The notes under the pieces were generated by a model. That model did not search any database. It was not told where the DNA came from and saw only the letters and a program-made list of their open reading frames with translations. Below, in pieces: positions 1 through 10,120 of a stretch of 64,000 nucleotides of DNA; position 1 is the first letter of the stretch; the number at the start of each line of letters is the position of its first letter. The stretch is from Malikia spinosa (GTDB taxonomy: Bacteria > Pseudomonadota > Gammaproteobacteria > Burkholderiales > Burkholderiaceae_C): NCBI RefSeq assembly GCF_002980625.1, contig NZ_PVLR01000022.1, positions 1-64,000 on the forward strand. Direction: 5' to 3'. Both the position numbers and the translations under genes were made by a program.

Positions 1-25
1 CGCCCATGCTGGGCGCACACGAAAA

Positions 26-57
26 AGACCGCAGCCGCCCCGAGGCAGCTGCGGTCT
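26..57 (-). terminator. Rho-independent terminator of the delta-60 lipoprotein gene
   Basis: A perfect 10-bp inverted repeat (AGACCGCAGC / GCTGCGGTCT) with a 12-nt loop is followed on the minus strand by a run of T residues at 26-22. It lies 22 bases past the stop of the minus-strand gene that ends at 80, so it probably ends that transcript. Confidence 0.85.
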
Positions 58-79
58 CATGGGACCGTCGGTGGCGTGA

Positions 80-1588
80 TCAGTTGATCAGGCGGGCGAC
101 GAAGATGTTGCTCGAGCCGTCGCTGGCGACATGGTCACCCGCGATCAGGATCTTGCCGTCAGCCCGCAGCGCCAGGGCTTCGGCCGAGTCGTCACCGCTG
201 CCGAGCGAGATGCTGACCACGCCGTTGGGCGTGCCGTCGCTGCTGTCTTCGCCGAAGCTGCTGTCGAGTGCGCCGTTGCTGTTGAAGCGAGCCACGACGG
301 CATTGGTCGAGCCGTCAGCGGCGGTGTTGGAACCCGCGATCAGGATCTTGCCGTCGGCTTGCACGACCAGGCCCTTGAGCTTGTCGTCGCCAGCGCCGAA
401 CGACACCGCGACCGAGCCGTCAGGCGTGCCGTCAGCAGGACCGGCGCCAAAGCTGGCGTCAGCCGTGCCGTCGCTGTTGAGGCGGGCCACGGCGACGTTG
501 CTGCTGTTGTCAGCCGCCAAGGTCACGCCGCCGACCAGGATCTTGCCATCGGCCTGCAGTGCGACTGCCTTGGCCTTGTCGTCGCCATTGCTCAGCGAGA
601 CCGCCACCACGCCGTCCGGGGTGCCGTCGGCATTGCCGACGCCGAAGGTCGCGTCCAGGCTGCCGTCGCCGTTGAGTCGTGCCACCGCGATGTTGCTGCT
701 GTTGTCGCTGCCGATGGTGTTGCCGGCGATCACGATCTTGCCGTTGGCCTGGATGGCCACGGCCTTGGCTTCATCGTTGCCAGCGCCGAGCGACAGGCTG
801 ACCACGCCGTCCGGGGTGCCGTCGGCAGTGCCGGCGCCGAAACTGGCGTCCAGGCTGCCGTTGGCGTTGACGCGCGCGACCACCATGTTCTGGCTGCCGT
901 TGCCGGTGTTGCTGGTGGTGTCGCCAGCGACGACGATCTTTCCGTCCTGCTGGATCGCGATCGCGTCGACCGCGTCGTCACCGTTGCCAAACGAGACCTG
1001 GACCACGCCGTCCGGAGTGCCGTCGGCATTGCCGTCGGCGCCAAAGGTTGCGTCGAGCTTGCCGTTCTTGTCCAGGCGCGCCAGCACCACGTTGCTGGAG
1101 CTGCCGGTCGGGGTGCTGTTGCCCGCCACCACGATCTTGCCGTCGGCCTGGATCGCCACTGCCTTGGCGTCGTCGCTGCTGGTGCCCAGGTCGAGGTTGA
1201 CCACGCCGTCGGGCGTGCCGTCGCTGTTGCCGTCAGCGCCGAAGCTGCTGTCGAGCGTGCCGTCGCTGTTGAAGCGCTCGATCACGATGTTGCTGCTGCC
1301 ACCGGTGCTGGTGCTGGTGCCGGCGACGATGACCTTGCCGTCGGCCTGCACGGCCATGGCCTTGGCGGAATCGTTGCCGCTGCCGAGCGACAGGCTGACG
1401 ATGCCGTCGGGCGTGCCGTCGCTGGCCTTGCCGAAATGGGTGTCGAGCGAGCCCGCCAGCAGGTCATTGCCGCCGCAGCCGGTGGCGAGGGCTGCCACCA
1501 TCAGGCCGGTGGCGACCGCCATCACCGGGCGTGCCACATGGCGCAGGCGCTCCAGGCCGCTGCGCTGGGTAGGAAGTGAACTGTGCAT
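80..1588 (-). CDS. Delta-60 repeat lipoprotein
   Basis: A 502-residue secreted repeat protein. The N-terminus has a basic stretch, a hydrophobic core and the lipobox ATGC, so it should be a lipoprotein anchored at about Cys38. The rest is seven tandem units of 64-67 residues, the last one short. Each starts with a DGTPDG motif, contains QADGKI(V/L)VAG and ends in LD(S/A)(T/S)FG; this is the delta-60 repeat pattern, thought to form a beta-propeller-like fold. The start is supported by AGGGG 7 bases upstream. It is monocistronic, with its own terminator. Ligand and function are unknown. The repeats are similar enough at DNA level that copy number could change by recombination. Confidence 0.88.
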   Translation of the reverse strand: MHSSLPTQRSGLERLRHVARPVMAVATGLMVAALATGCGGNDLLAGSLDTHFGKASDGTPDGIVSLSLGSGNDSAKAMAVQADGKVIVAGTSTSTGGSSNIVIERFNSDGTLDSSFGADGNSDGTPDGVVNLDLGTSSDDAKAVAIQADGKIVVAGNSTPTGSSSNVVLARLDKNGKLDATFGADGNADGTPDGVVQVSFGNGDDAVDAIAIQQDGKIVVAGDTTSNTGNGSQNMVVARVNANGSLDASFGAGTADGTPDGVVSLSLGAGNDEAKAVAIQANGKIVIAGNTIGSDNSSNIAVARLNGDGSLDATFGVGNADGTPDGVVAVSLSNGDDKAKAVALQADGKILVGGVTLAADNSSNVAVARLNSDGTADASFGAGPADGTPDGSVAVSFGAGDDKLKGLVVQADGKILIAGSNTAADGSTNAVVARFNSNGALDSSFGEDSSDGTPNGVVSISLGSGDDSAEALALRADGKILIAGDHVASDGSSNIFVARLIN

Positions 1589-1672
1589 GGAAAAACCCCT
1601 ATGAAGAAAGATCAGAACTTCATTAGATGGGACAATTGATGCTTGAATATGATTAATCCATAAGCTAAAAGT

Positions 1673-2743
1673 ATGAATTCAGCCAGTCGCTGCTTCGCCG
1701 TCGTTATCGGTGCCTGCCGTCGCTGGCTGAACGGTTCACGCTTGGACCTGGTCGCTGGCGCGAACGCCCGCAGCTGGCGCAGCAGGCTCTGGCTCGGCTG
1801 GCTGGCGGCGCTGCTGGCCGGTACGCCGCAGGCCCGCGCCGACGACTGGGCTGACTACCCGCAACGCCCGATCAAGCTGCTGCTGGGCTATCCGGCTGGC
1901 GGTGGCGGCGACCTGCTCGGGCGCCTGTTTGCCGCCAGGCTGGGCAAGGAGCTGGGACAGCCGGTGGTGGTGGTCAACAAGCCCGGGGTCAGCGGGGCGC
2001 TGGCGGCAGCCGAACTGGCGCGCACGCCGGCCGACGGTTACACGCTCTATCTGGCCGACACCGGCATCCTGCTGGTGTCGCTGCTGCACGAGGGCAACTG
2101 GACCGACCCGCTGCAGCTGACGCCGGTCAGCCCGGTGGCTTCGCTGGCGTTCGCCTGGCTGGCACATGCCTCGTTTCCGGCCAGCAACCTGCGCGAGCTG
2201 GTCCTCGAGCTCAAGGCCCGGCCCGGCCAGTACAGCTATGCCTCGCCCGGCGTCGGCACGATCGCCCATCTCGGTGCCGAGCTGTTCAGCCAGAGCCTGG
2301 GACTCGAGCTGCTGCACATTCCCTACAAGGGAGGCGGCCCGATCCTGGCTGATCTGACTTCGGGCCAGCTCCAGCTCGGGGTCCTGAGCCTGCCGGCAGC
2401 GATTGCCGCGTCCAGGACCCAGCGCGTGCGGCTGCTGGCCGTCACGAGCGCCAAGCGCGCGCCGACCCTGCCCGAGGTGCCGGCCGTCGCCGAGCTGCTG
2501 CCGCGTTTCCAGGCCGTGACCCAGGTCTTCCTGCTGGCCCCGCCGGGATTGCCGAGCGCGCCAGTCGACAAGCTCAATGCCGCCGTGGCCCGGGCGCTCG
2601 AGTCGCCGGCGCTGCAGGCCGAATTCGCGGCCCAGAGCGCGGGCATCCAGAGCGGCAGCCCGGCCGAGCTGTCGGCACTGCTGCGGCGCGAGTCACGCCG
2701 CTGGCGTGCGCTGGCGCAATCGCTCGGGTCCCGGATCGACTAG
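1673..2743 (+). CDS. Bug/TctC-family periplasmic solute-binding protein
   Basis: A 356-residue tripartite tricarboxylate transporter receptor of the Bug family. The family signature is visible from about residue 64 (YPQRPIKLLLGYPAGGGGD) with the later ADGYTL and HIPYKGGGP motifs. A signal peptide is likely to end at QARA-DDW (about residue 57), which leaves an unusually long N-terminal leader of some 38 residues; no good alternative start is visible and the RBS is weak. No TctA or TctB membrane genes are nearby, so this is an orphan receptor, as is common in Burkholderiales. It converges on the LysR gene and their stop codons overlap by 4 bases. Substrate unknown, probably an organic acid. 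Confidence 0.87.
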   Translation: MNSASRCFAVVIGACRRWLNGSRLDLVAGANARSWRSRLWLGWLAALLAGTPQARADDWADYPQRPIKLLLGYPAGGGGDLLGRLFAARLGKELGQPVVVVNKPGVSGALAAAELARTPADGYTLYLADTGILLVSLLHEGNWTDPLQLTPVSPVASLAFAWLAHASFPASNLRELVLELKARPGQYSYASPGVGTIAHLGAELFSQSLGLELLHIPYKGGGPILADLTSGQLQLGVLSLPAAIAASRTQRVRLLAVTSAKRAPTLPEVPAVAELLPRFQAVTQVFLLAPPGLPSAPVDKLNAAVARALESPALQAEFAAQSAGIQSGSPAELSALLRRESRRWRALAQSLGSRID

Positions 2744-3672
2744 AGCTGCCTGGCCTGCCGTGCCATCGCCTCGGGCAGGGTGTAGCGGCTGGCGGTGACG
2801 CGCGCGGCCTCGACAAAGGCCTGGGCAGCTGGCGACAGCGGCCGGTCCTTGGGCGTGATCAGGCCGTTTTCTCGCCAGATGCCCGGTCGCTCCAGCCGGC
2901 GCATCACGAGCCGTTCCAGGTTCAGGTTCTCGAGTGGCAGCATCGGCAGCACGGCGCAGCCGATCTGCTGGCGCACCAGCCCGATCGCGGTGGTCAGCGA
3001 CGGCGTGATATGCGCCGGACGGATTTCTATCCCCGCGGCAGCCGCGGCCCGGTCGGTGTAGATGCGCACCCCGGATTGCAGCGACGCCGAGATGAACTTG
3101 TGGTTCTTCAGCGCGCTCCAGCTGACATGCTCGCGGCTGGCCAGGGCATGGTTCTCGTGCATCACGACCACCATCGGGTCGCGGTAGAGCGGCTCGAACA
3201 GCAGGTCCGGCTGCGGATTCGGGTACAGGCCCCAGCCGATTTCCAGCTCGCCGTTGCGCAGGCGTTCCAGCAGCGGCGCGGCCTGCTCCTCGTGGAATTC
3301 CAGCTTGACGCCGGGGCATTGTTTCTGGAACCTGGCCAGGGCCGGCGGAAACAGGCTGCAGGCCACCGAGGCGATCACGCCGACGCTGAGCCGGCCTTGC
3401 TGGCCGCTGTGCAGGTCCTGGGCATGGCGCTCCAGCGCACCGAGCTGGTTCAGCGTGCGGCTGGCGCTGTCGAGCATCTCGCGGCCGACGACCGTGAGCT
3501 CGATTCGGCGCGTCGTGCGGTGGAACAGCTGCAGGCCGAGTTCGTCCTCGAGCTGGCGGATCAGCAGCGAGATGCCGGGCTGGGTCACGCCCATTTCCGC
3601 CGCCGCCGCAGAAAACGAGCCGTGCTCGGCGGCCAGCACGAAGGCCCGGAGTTGGCGGACGGACAGGTTCAT
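2740..3672 (-). CDS. LysR-family transcriptional regulator
   Basis: A 310-residue LysR regulator with an N-terminal winged helix-turn-helix (residues 1-60: [20 protein letters not shown], then a TQPGIS recognition-helix segment) and a C-terminal LysR substrate-binding domain. It starts 13 bases after the sdaA stop on the same strand, so it is probably co-transcribed with sdaA. It also converges with the Bug gene, sharing 4 bases at the stop codons. Its target could be either neighbour; nothing in the sequence decides. LysR regulators usually act with a small-molecule co-inducer. Confidence 0.88.
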   Translation of the reverse strand: MNLSVRQLRAFVLAAEHGSFSAAAAEMGVTQPGISLLIRQLEDELGLQLFHRTTRRIELTVVGREMLDSASRTLNQLGALERHAQDLHSGQQGRLSVGVIASVACSLFPPALARFQKQCPGVKLEFHEEQAAPLLERLRNGELEIGWGLYPNPQPDLLFEPLYRDPMVVVMHENHALASREHVSWSALKNHKFISASLQSGVRIYTDRAAAAAGIEIRPAHITPSLTTAIGLVRQQIGCAVLPMLPLENLNLERLVMRRLERPGIWRENGLITPKDRPLSPAAQAFVEAARVTASRYTLPEAMARQARQL

Positions 3673-3685
3673 CGGCAGCCGGTCT

Positions 3686-5077
<1,392 letters not shown>

Positions 5078-5331
5078 GGTGTGCGGTGCCTCTCAGCAGG
5101 ACGGATTGAACATGGGGCGGACTCCTGGGCGCGGGGATGGACCGGCGGGCGGACAGCGCAAGGCCCCGCCCATGCCGGCAGGCGATCTTATCTTCATAAC
5201 GCCAATCAGCTCCGGCGTCGGCGCCGATTCAGCGGCACGCCGCCAGCGGCGGGACCGCACCAGATCAGCATAATTTGCGCCAAACTGGTGCGGATTTAAG
5301 CGTAAACCCGGATGTTTTTCCTGGTTCGGTC

Positions 5332-5347
5332 TGGCACGATGATTGCT
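5332..5347 (+). promoter_or_regulatory. Sigma-54 (RpoN) promoter, consensus match
   Basis: TGGCACGATGATTGCT matches every defined position of the sigma-54 consensus TGGCACG-N4-TTGC(A/T), with GG and GC separated by 10 bases. Transcription would begin near 5358, about 25 bases before the first glycine aptamer. No enhancer-binding site was identified by eye. Transcription from here would need an NtrC-type activator. Confidence 0.75.
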
Positions 5348-5383
5348 GAATCACTCGTATCTTCGGCCCAGTGCCGATGTTCG

Positions 5384-5577
5384 ATCGGGAGAGATCGCCG
5401 GCCCAGACCGGCGACGCCGAAGGAGCAACCGCCCCGGAAACTCTCAGGCAAAAGGACCGGTCGAATTCTTGAACTCTGAAGAGCTGCCGGATTTAGTCAC
5501 CCGGCACACCGCAGGAGCAAGCGCAGCGCCATCGGCGTTGTCGTGAATCTCTCAGGTACCAAACAGAGGGGGCGTGC
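5384..5577 (+). promoter_or_regulatory. Tandem glycine riboswitch (two aptamers)
   Basis: Two glycine aptamers lie in tandem. Aptamer 1 (about 5386-5460) has GGGAGAGA, then GCCGAAGGAGCAA, then AACTCTCAGGCAAAAGGACCG split across its 3' half. Aptamer 2 (about 5474-5572) has GAAGAGC, GCAGGAGCAAGC, and ATCTCTCAGGTACCAAACAGAG. These are the hallmark conserved strings of the gcvT-type element. The leader ends about 55 bases before the downstream oxidase start. I see no obvious poly-U terminator, so control may act on ribosome access. Glycine would be expected to turn on uptake and catabolism. Confidence 0.93.
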
Positions 5578-5632
5578 GTGGCGCAGTGTGCGCGGCGTGC
5601 TCCTTCCATCGACCTGTTTGGAACCTGTCCTC

Positions 5633-6907
5633 ATGAAATCGATCGCAGTCATCGGCGGTGGCATCACCGGCGTCACCACCGCCTACGCGCTGGCCAAGCG
5701 TGGCTATTCCGTCACCTTGCTCGAAAAACACCACTATGCGGCGATGGAAACCTCGTTCGCCAATGGCGGCCAGCTGTCGGCCTCGAATGCCGAGGTCTGG
5801 ACCCACCGCTCCACCCTCATCAAGGGGCTGAAGTGGATGCTCAAGAGCGATGCGCCGCTGCTGGTCAACCCCAAGCCGAGCTGGCACAAGCTGAGCTGGT
5901 TTGCCGAGTTCATCGCCAACATCCCGCATTACCAGCGCAATACGATCGAGACCACCCGCCTGGCCGTGGCCGCGCGCGAGCACCTGTTTGCCTGGGCCGA
6001 GGCCGAGGGCGTGAACTTCGACCTCAAGCAGGAAGGCATCCTGCATATCTACCGCGACAAGGCCGGTTTTGATCATGCGGGCGAGGTCTCCAAGCTGTTG
6101 GCCGCCGGCGGCCTGTCGCGCCGTGCCGTCACGCCGGCCGAGATGCGCGCGATCGAGCCGACGCTGGCCGGCAACTACTACGGCGGCTATTTCACCGAGA
6201 GCGATTCGACCGGCGACATCCACCTGTTCACCAACGGCCTGGCTGCCGCGGCCGAGCGGCTCGGCGTCAAGCTGCTGTTCGGCCAGCAGGTGCGCTCGCT
6301 GCACAGCGATGGCCAGACGGCGCTGGTTAAGGTGGCCGACGAGGCCGGCCTGCAGGAACACCGCTTCGACGCCCTGGTGGTCTGCGCCGGCGTCGCCAGC
6401 CGCGAGCTGGCAGCCCAGCTCGGCGACCGTGTCAACATCTATCCGGTCAAGGGCTATTCGATCACGGTCAACCTGCTCGACGTGCAGAGCCAGCGCGCCG
6501 CGCCCACGGTCAGCCTGCTCGACGACGAGACCAAGCTCGTGACCAGCCGGCTCGGCGTCGATCGCTTCCGTGTCGCCGGCACGGCCGAGTTCAACGGCTA
6601 CAACAAGGACATCCGCGCCGACCGCATCAAGCCGCTGGTCGACTGGGTCAACCAGTGCTTCCCGGGCGTCAGCACGCGCCAGGTCCTGCCCTGGGCCGGC
6701 CTGCGTCCGATGCTGCCGAGCATGTTGCCGCGCGTCGGGCGCGGTCGCCAGGCCAATGTGTTCTACAACACCGGCCACGGCCATCTGGGCTGGACGCTGT
6801 CGGCGGTCACCGCCGATATGATCGCCGGCGTCGTGGCGCAGGCCTACGACCAGCCGATCCAGGTCGGCGCTGCCCCAGGCAAGCCGCTGTTCCCGCTGCG
6901 CGCCTGA
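5633..6907 (+). CDS. FAD-dependent D-amino-acid dehydrogenase / glycine oxidase-like (DadA family)
   Basis: A 424-residue DAO-family flavoenzyme. The N-terminal Rossmann motif is IAVIGGGITGVTTAYALAKRG, followed by LLEK, the acidic end of the second strand. The C-terminal part has the FAD-contact string NTGHGHLGWT (about residue 380). Length and motifs fit the D-amino-acid dehydrogenase small subunit. The ATG at 5633 gives the flavin motif its normal position 4 residues in; a longer frame to 5543 runs back into the riboswitch and is not real. First gene of the glycine-riboswitch operon, so the natural substrate may be glycine or a D-amino acid such as D-alanine; the sequence does not settle which. 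Confidence 0.88.
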   Translation: MKSIAVIGGGITGVTTAYALAKRGYSVTLLEKHHYAAMETSFANGGQLSASNAEVWTHRSTLIKGLKWMLKSDAPLLVNPKPSWHKLSWFAEFIANIPHYQRNTIETTRLAVAAREHLFAWAEAEGVNFDLKQEGILHIYRDKAGFDHAGEVSKLLAAGGLSRRAVTPAEMRAIEPTLAGNYYGGYFTESDSTGDIHLFTNGLAAAAERLGVKLLFGQQVRSLHSDGQTALVKVADEAGLQEHRFDALVVCAGVASRELAAQLGDRVNIYPVKGYSITVNLLDVQSQRAAPTVSLLDDETKLVTSRLGVDRFRVAGTAEFNGYNKDIRADRIKPLVDWVNQCFPGVSTRQVLPWAGLRPMLPSMLPRVGRGRQANVFYNTGHGHLGWTLSAVTADMIAGVVAQAYDQPIQVGAAPGKPLFPLRA

Positions 6908-6989
6908 CCATTTTTTCCCTTGCCGTGGCTCACGAAGCGGCGGCATTTTCACCACCCTAGGCTGTCGCAGGCCGGAAAGGAGCACTACC

Positions 6990-8387
6990 GTGCAATCCCT
7001 ACATGTGTTTTTTGAATGGCTCAACGGCATCGTCTGGGGCGTACCCATGATCGTGCTGATCCTGGGCACCGGCCTGTATCTGCAATTGCGCCTGGGCTTC
7101 ATGCCGCTGCGCAAGATCGGCCATGGCTTCGCGATGATCTGGAAGAGCCGCAAGCCGGGCAAGGATTCCGAAGGCGAGATCTCGCCCTATGCCGCGCTGA
7201 TGACTGCGCTGTCGGCCACCGTCGGCACCGGCAACATCGCTGGCGTCGCGACCGCGATTGCGGTCGGTGGCCCGGGCGCGCTGTTCTGGATGTGGATGAC
7301 GGCCTTCGTCGGCATGGCGACCAAGTACGGCGAGGTCGTGCTGGCGGTCAAGTACCGCGAGGTCGACGAGCATGGCGAGCATGCCGGCGGCCCGATGTTC
7401 GCGATCAAGAACGGCCTGGGCCGGAACTGGCGCTGGCTTGGCACCGCCTTCGCGATCTTTGGTGGCCTGGCCGGCTTTGGCATCGGCAGCATGGTGCAGG
7501 CCAACGGCATTGCCAGCGCGGTGCACAACGCCTTCGGTGTCGAGACCTGGATCACCGGTGTCGTGCTGACGCTGCTGACTGGCGCGGTGGTGCTGGGCGG
7601 CATCAAGCGCATCGGTGCCGTGGCCGAGGTGCTGGTGCCCTTCATGTGCATCGGCTACATCGTGGCCGTCGGCGTGGTGTTGTTCGTGTTTGCCGACCGC
7701 ATCCCCGCAGCCTTCGCGACCATCCTGAACCAGGCCTTCAATCCGACCGCTGCCAGCGGCGGCTTCCTCGGCGCGACCGTGATCATGGCGATCCAGAAGG
7801 GCGTCTCGCGCGGCATCTTCTCGAACGAAGCCGGCCTCGGCACCGCGGGCATCGCGCAGGCCGCCGGCGCGACCTCGAATCCGGTGTTCTCGGGCCTGAT
7901 CGGCATGATGGGCACCTTCATCGACACCATCATCGTCTGCACCATGACCGGCCTGGCCATCATGGTCAGCGGCGTCTGGACCTCGGGTGCCAACGGTGCC
8001 GTGCTGAGTTCGATGGCGTTCGAGGCCGCAATGCCGGGTGTGGGCAAGTATCTGCTGGCGATCTCGCTGGCGATCTTTGCCTTCACCACCATCCTGGGCT
8101 GGTGCTACTACGGCGAGAAATGCTGGGAGTACCTGCTGGGCACCGTCTCCGCCAAGCCGTTCCGCCTGCTGTGGACGATTTCGGTCTATTTCGGCGCCGT
8201 GCTGAGCCTGGACTTTGCCTGGCTGGTAGCCGACACGCTCAATGCGCTGATGGCGATTCCGAACCTGATCTCGCTGCTGGTGCTGAGCCCGGTGATCGTC
8301 AAGCTGACGCGCGAGTATTTCGCCAACGAGCAAGCTGCCGAGTCCATTCCCGCCGGTGGCGTGACCGTCAGCGCCAGCCGCAACTGA
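6990..8387 (+). CDS. Sodium:alanine/glycine symporter (AGCS family)
   Basis: A 465-residue inner-membrane transporter of the AGCS family (AlsT/DagA-like), with about eleven hydrophobic segments and the family string ALSATVGTGNIAGVATA near residue 70. The second conserved block is RGIFSNEAGLGTAGIAQAA near residue 272. It starts at GTG with AAAGGAG 7 bases upstream. It couples sodium entry to alanine or glycine uptake. Position behind a glycine riboswitch and a D-amino-acid/glycine oxidase gene argues for glycine as a substrate; glycine riboswitches ahead of AGCS genes are known in other bacteria, for example Vibrio. Confidence 0.94.
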   Translation: MQSLHVFFEWLNGIVWGVPMIVLILGTGLYLQLRLGFMPLRKIGHGFAMIWKSRKPGKDSEGEISPYAALMTALSATVGTGNIAGVATAIAVGGPGALFWMWMTAFVGMATKYGEVVLAVKYREVDEHGEHAGGPMFAIKNGLGRNWRWLGTAFAIFGGLAGFGIGSMVQANGIASAVHNAFGVETWITGVVLTLLTGAVVLGGIKRIGAVAEVLVPFMCIGYIVAVGVVLFVFADRIPAAFATILNQAFNPTAASGGFLGATVIMAIQKGVSRGIFSNEAGLGTAGIAQAAGATSNPVFSGLIGMMGTFIDTIIVCTMTGLAIMVSGVWTSGANGAVLSSMAFEAAMPGVGKYLLAISLAIFAFTTILGWCYYGEKCWEYLLGTVSAKPFRLLWTISVYFGAVLSLDFAWLVADTLNALMAIPNLISLLVLSPVIVKLTREYFANEQAAESIPAGGVTVSASRN

Positions 8388-8426
8388 TTTCTTCAACCCG
8401 TATTCTCAATCCAGAACACCTCGATC

Positions 8427-8834
8427 ATGAAAACCAGATTCGTACTCGAACTCGCCGATGTCAAGGCCATCGCGGCCGCTGCCGAAGCCGAGGCGCTGCA
8501 GAACCAGTGGGCCGTGACCATCGCCATCGTCGATGACGGCGGCCATCTGCTGTGGCTGCAACGCCTGGACGGCGCACCGGCCATCTCGGCCCAGATCGCT
8601 CCGGCCAAGGCGCATACCTCCGCGCTGGGCCGGCGCGAATCCAAGGTCTACGAGGAGGTCATCAACGGTGGCCGCACTTCCTTCCTGAGCGTGCCGGGCG
8701 TGCAAGGCATGCTCGAAGGCGGCGTGCCGATCATGAAGGACGGCCAGTGCATCGGCGCGGTCGGCGTCAGCGGCGTCAAGTCGAACGAGGATGCGCAGAT
8801 CGCGCGCGCCGGCATCGCGGCGCTGGGTCTTTGA
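8427..8834 (+). CDS. GlcG/HbpS-family protein
   Basis: A 135-residue protein of the GlcG/HbpS (DUF336) family. It shows the family pattern IAIVDDGGHLLWLQRLDGA early, then a central SAQIAPAKAHTSA segment and the GGVPI...CIGAVGVSG block. Members bind small ligands or heme, or sit beside glycolate genes; a reaction cannot be assigned. It begins 39 bases after the AGCS symporter and is probably the last gene of the riboswitch operon, since a hairpin follows its stop. Confidence 0.82.
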   Translation: MKTRFVLELADVKAIAAAAEAEALQNQWAVTIAIVDDGGHLLWLQRLDGAPAISAQIAPAKAHTSALGRRESKVYEEVINGGRTSFLSVPGVQGMLEGGVPIMKDGQCIGAVGVSGVKSNEDAQIARAGIAALGL

Positions 8835-8848
8835 GGCTTTGAAAGGGA

Positions 8849-8880
8849 AGAGGCCGGCGCTTGTGCAGCGGCCGGCCTCT
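8849..8880. terminator. Hairpin between convergent genes, probable bidirectional terminator
   Basis: A perfect 10-bp inverted repeat (AGAGGCCGGC / GCCGGCCTCT, loop 12 nt) sits between the GlcG stop at 8834 and the amidohydrolase stop at 8917. The minus-strand 3' flank is pyrimidine rich (TCCCTTTC) but has no true T run, so efficiency is uncertain. Confidence 0.6.
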
Positions 8881-8916
8881 CAAGCCGCTCTGGCGGCTGT
8901 GGCTCCAGCGGCGGCT

Positions 8917-10116
8917 TCAGGCCGACAGGAAGCGCTCGGCCAGCTTGACCCAGAAGGCGGCACCGATCGCGATGTTGCCGTCGTCGAAGTCGTAGTTCGG
9001 GTTGTGCACCATGCAGGCGCCGTGGCCGCCGCTGGCCTGGTCGCCGTTGCCGATGAACAGGTAGCTGCCCGGCAGCTGCTCGAGCATGAAGGCGAAGTCC
9101 TCGCTGCCGGTCAGCGGGGCGGTCTGCAGCTCGACGTTTTCCGGGCCGACCAGCTCGAGCGCGACCTGGCGCGCGAAGTCGGTCTCGGGCTGGGTGTTGA
9201 CCAGCACCGGATAGCCGCCGCGGAACTCGACGCTGGCCTGGCAGCCGTAGCTTTGCGCCTGCGCCTCGACCAGTTCACGGATGCGGCGGTTCAGCAGCTG
9301 GTGCACCTCGCGGTCGAGCGAGCGCACGCTGAGCTCGAGCGTCGCGCGTTGCGGGATCACGTTGTTGGCCTGGCCGGCCTGGAAGGCGCCGACCGTGATC
9401 ACCGCCATCTGCAGCGGCGGCACATTGCGCGCCACGATGGTCTGCAGGCCCAGCACGATGGCCGAGCCCGCGACCACCGGGTCGATCGCGACATGCGGCA
9501 TCGCGCCGTGGCCGCCCTGGCCCTCGAGCGTGATCGTGATGTTCTCGCTCGATGCCATGGTCGCGCCCTCGCGCAGCAGCAGCTTGCCGCGCGGGAAGCC
9601 CGGCATGTTGTGCATCGCAAAGATCGCGTCGCAGGGAAACTGCTCGAACAGCCCGTCTTCCATCATCTTCCTGGCGCCGCCCAGGCCTTCCTCGGCCGGC
9701 TGGAAGATCAGGTTCAGCGTGCCGTCGAAGTCGCCTTGTTCGGCCAGGTGCTTGGCTGCGGCCAGCAGCGTTGCGGTGTGGCCGTCATGGCCGCAGGCAT
9801 GCATCAGGCCGGCGTGGCAGCTGGCGTGGGGCAGGCCGGTGGCTTCCTGGATCGGCAGCGCGTCCATGTCGGCGCGCAGGCCCAGGCGCTTGCCGCCCTG
9901 GCCGCTTGTTCCGCGCTTGCCGCGCACCAGCTGGCCGACCACGCCGGTGCCGCCCAGGCCGCGCGTGACCTGGTAGCCCCAGGCAGCCAGGCGCTCGGCC
10001 ACCAGCTCGCTGGTGCGGAACTCCTGGTAGCCGAGTTCCGGGTGCTGGTGGATGTCGCGGCGCAGCGCCGTGAACTCGTCCGACAGGGCTTGCAGCTGGA
10101 TCAGTGTGTCGGACAT
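8917..10116 (-). CDS. M20-family amidohydrolase (hippurate hydrolase-like)
   Basis: A 399-residue metal-dependent amidohydrolase of peptidase family M20D (HipO/AmhX type). Metal ligands are visible in ADMDALPI (about residue 105), HACGHDGHTA (about residue 133) and the PAEEGLGG block that carries the catalytic glutamate; TGSEDFAFM near the C-terminus is also typical. These enzymes cleave N-acyl amino acids such as hippurate or N-acetyl amino acids. It starts 4 bases after the stop of an upstream Bug solute-binding gene, so the two form an operon and the binding protein may bring in the amide substrate. Confidence 0.9.
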   Translation of the reverse strand: MSDTLIQLQALSDEFTALRRDIHQHPELGYQEFRTSELVAERLAAWGYQVTRGLGGTGVVGQLVRGKRGTSGQGGKRLGLRADMDALPIQEATGLPHASCHAGLMHACGHDGHTATLLAAAKHLAEQGDFDGTLNLIFQPAEEGLGGARKMMEDGLFEQFPCDAIFAMHNMPGFPRGKLLLREGATMASSENITITLEGQGGHGAMPHVAIDPVVAGSAIVLGLQTIVARNVPPLQMAVITVGAFQAGQANNVIPQRATLELSVRSLDREVHQLLNRRIRELVEAQAQSYGCQASVEFRGGYPVLVNTQPETDFARQVALELVGPENVELQTAPLTGSEDFAFMLEQLPGSYLFIGNGDQASGGHGACMVHNPNYDFDDGNIAIGAAFWVKLAERFLSA

Positions 10117-10120
10117 GGTG

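Noticed and set aside
131-1604. Long plus-strand frames over the delta-60 gene
   Set aside because: They show the repeat only because the opposite strand is repetitive; the minus-strand product has a signal peptide, an RBS and a terminator.
5343-5546. A 67-codon frame over the glycine riboswitch
   Set aside because: It lies fully within the structured leader and has no RBS; the conserved bases are those of the aptamer RNA.
5543-5632. A 30-residue N-terminal extension of the DadA-like protein
   Set aside because: It reads through the end of the second aptamer; the flavin motif is in the normal place with the start at 5633.
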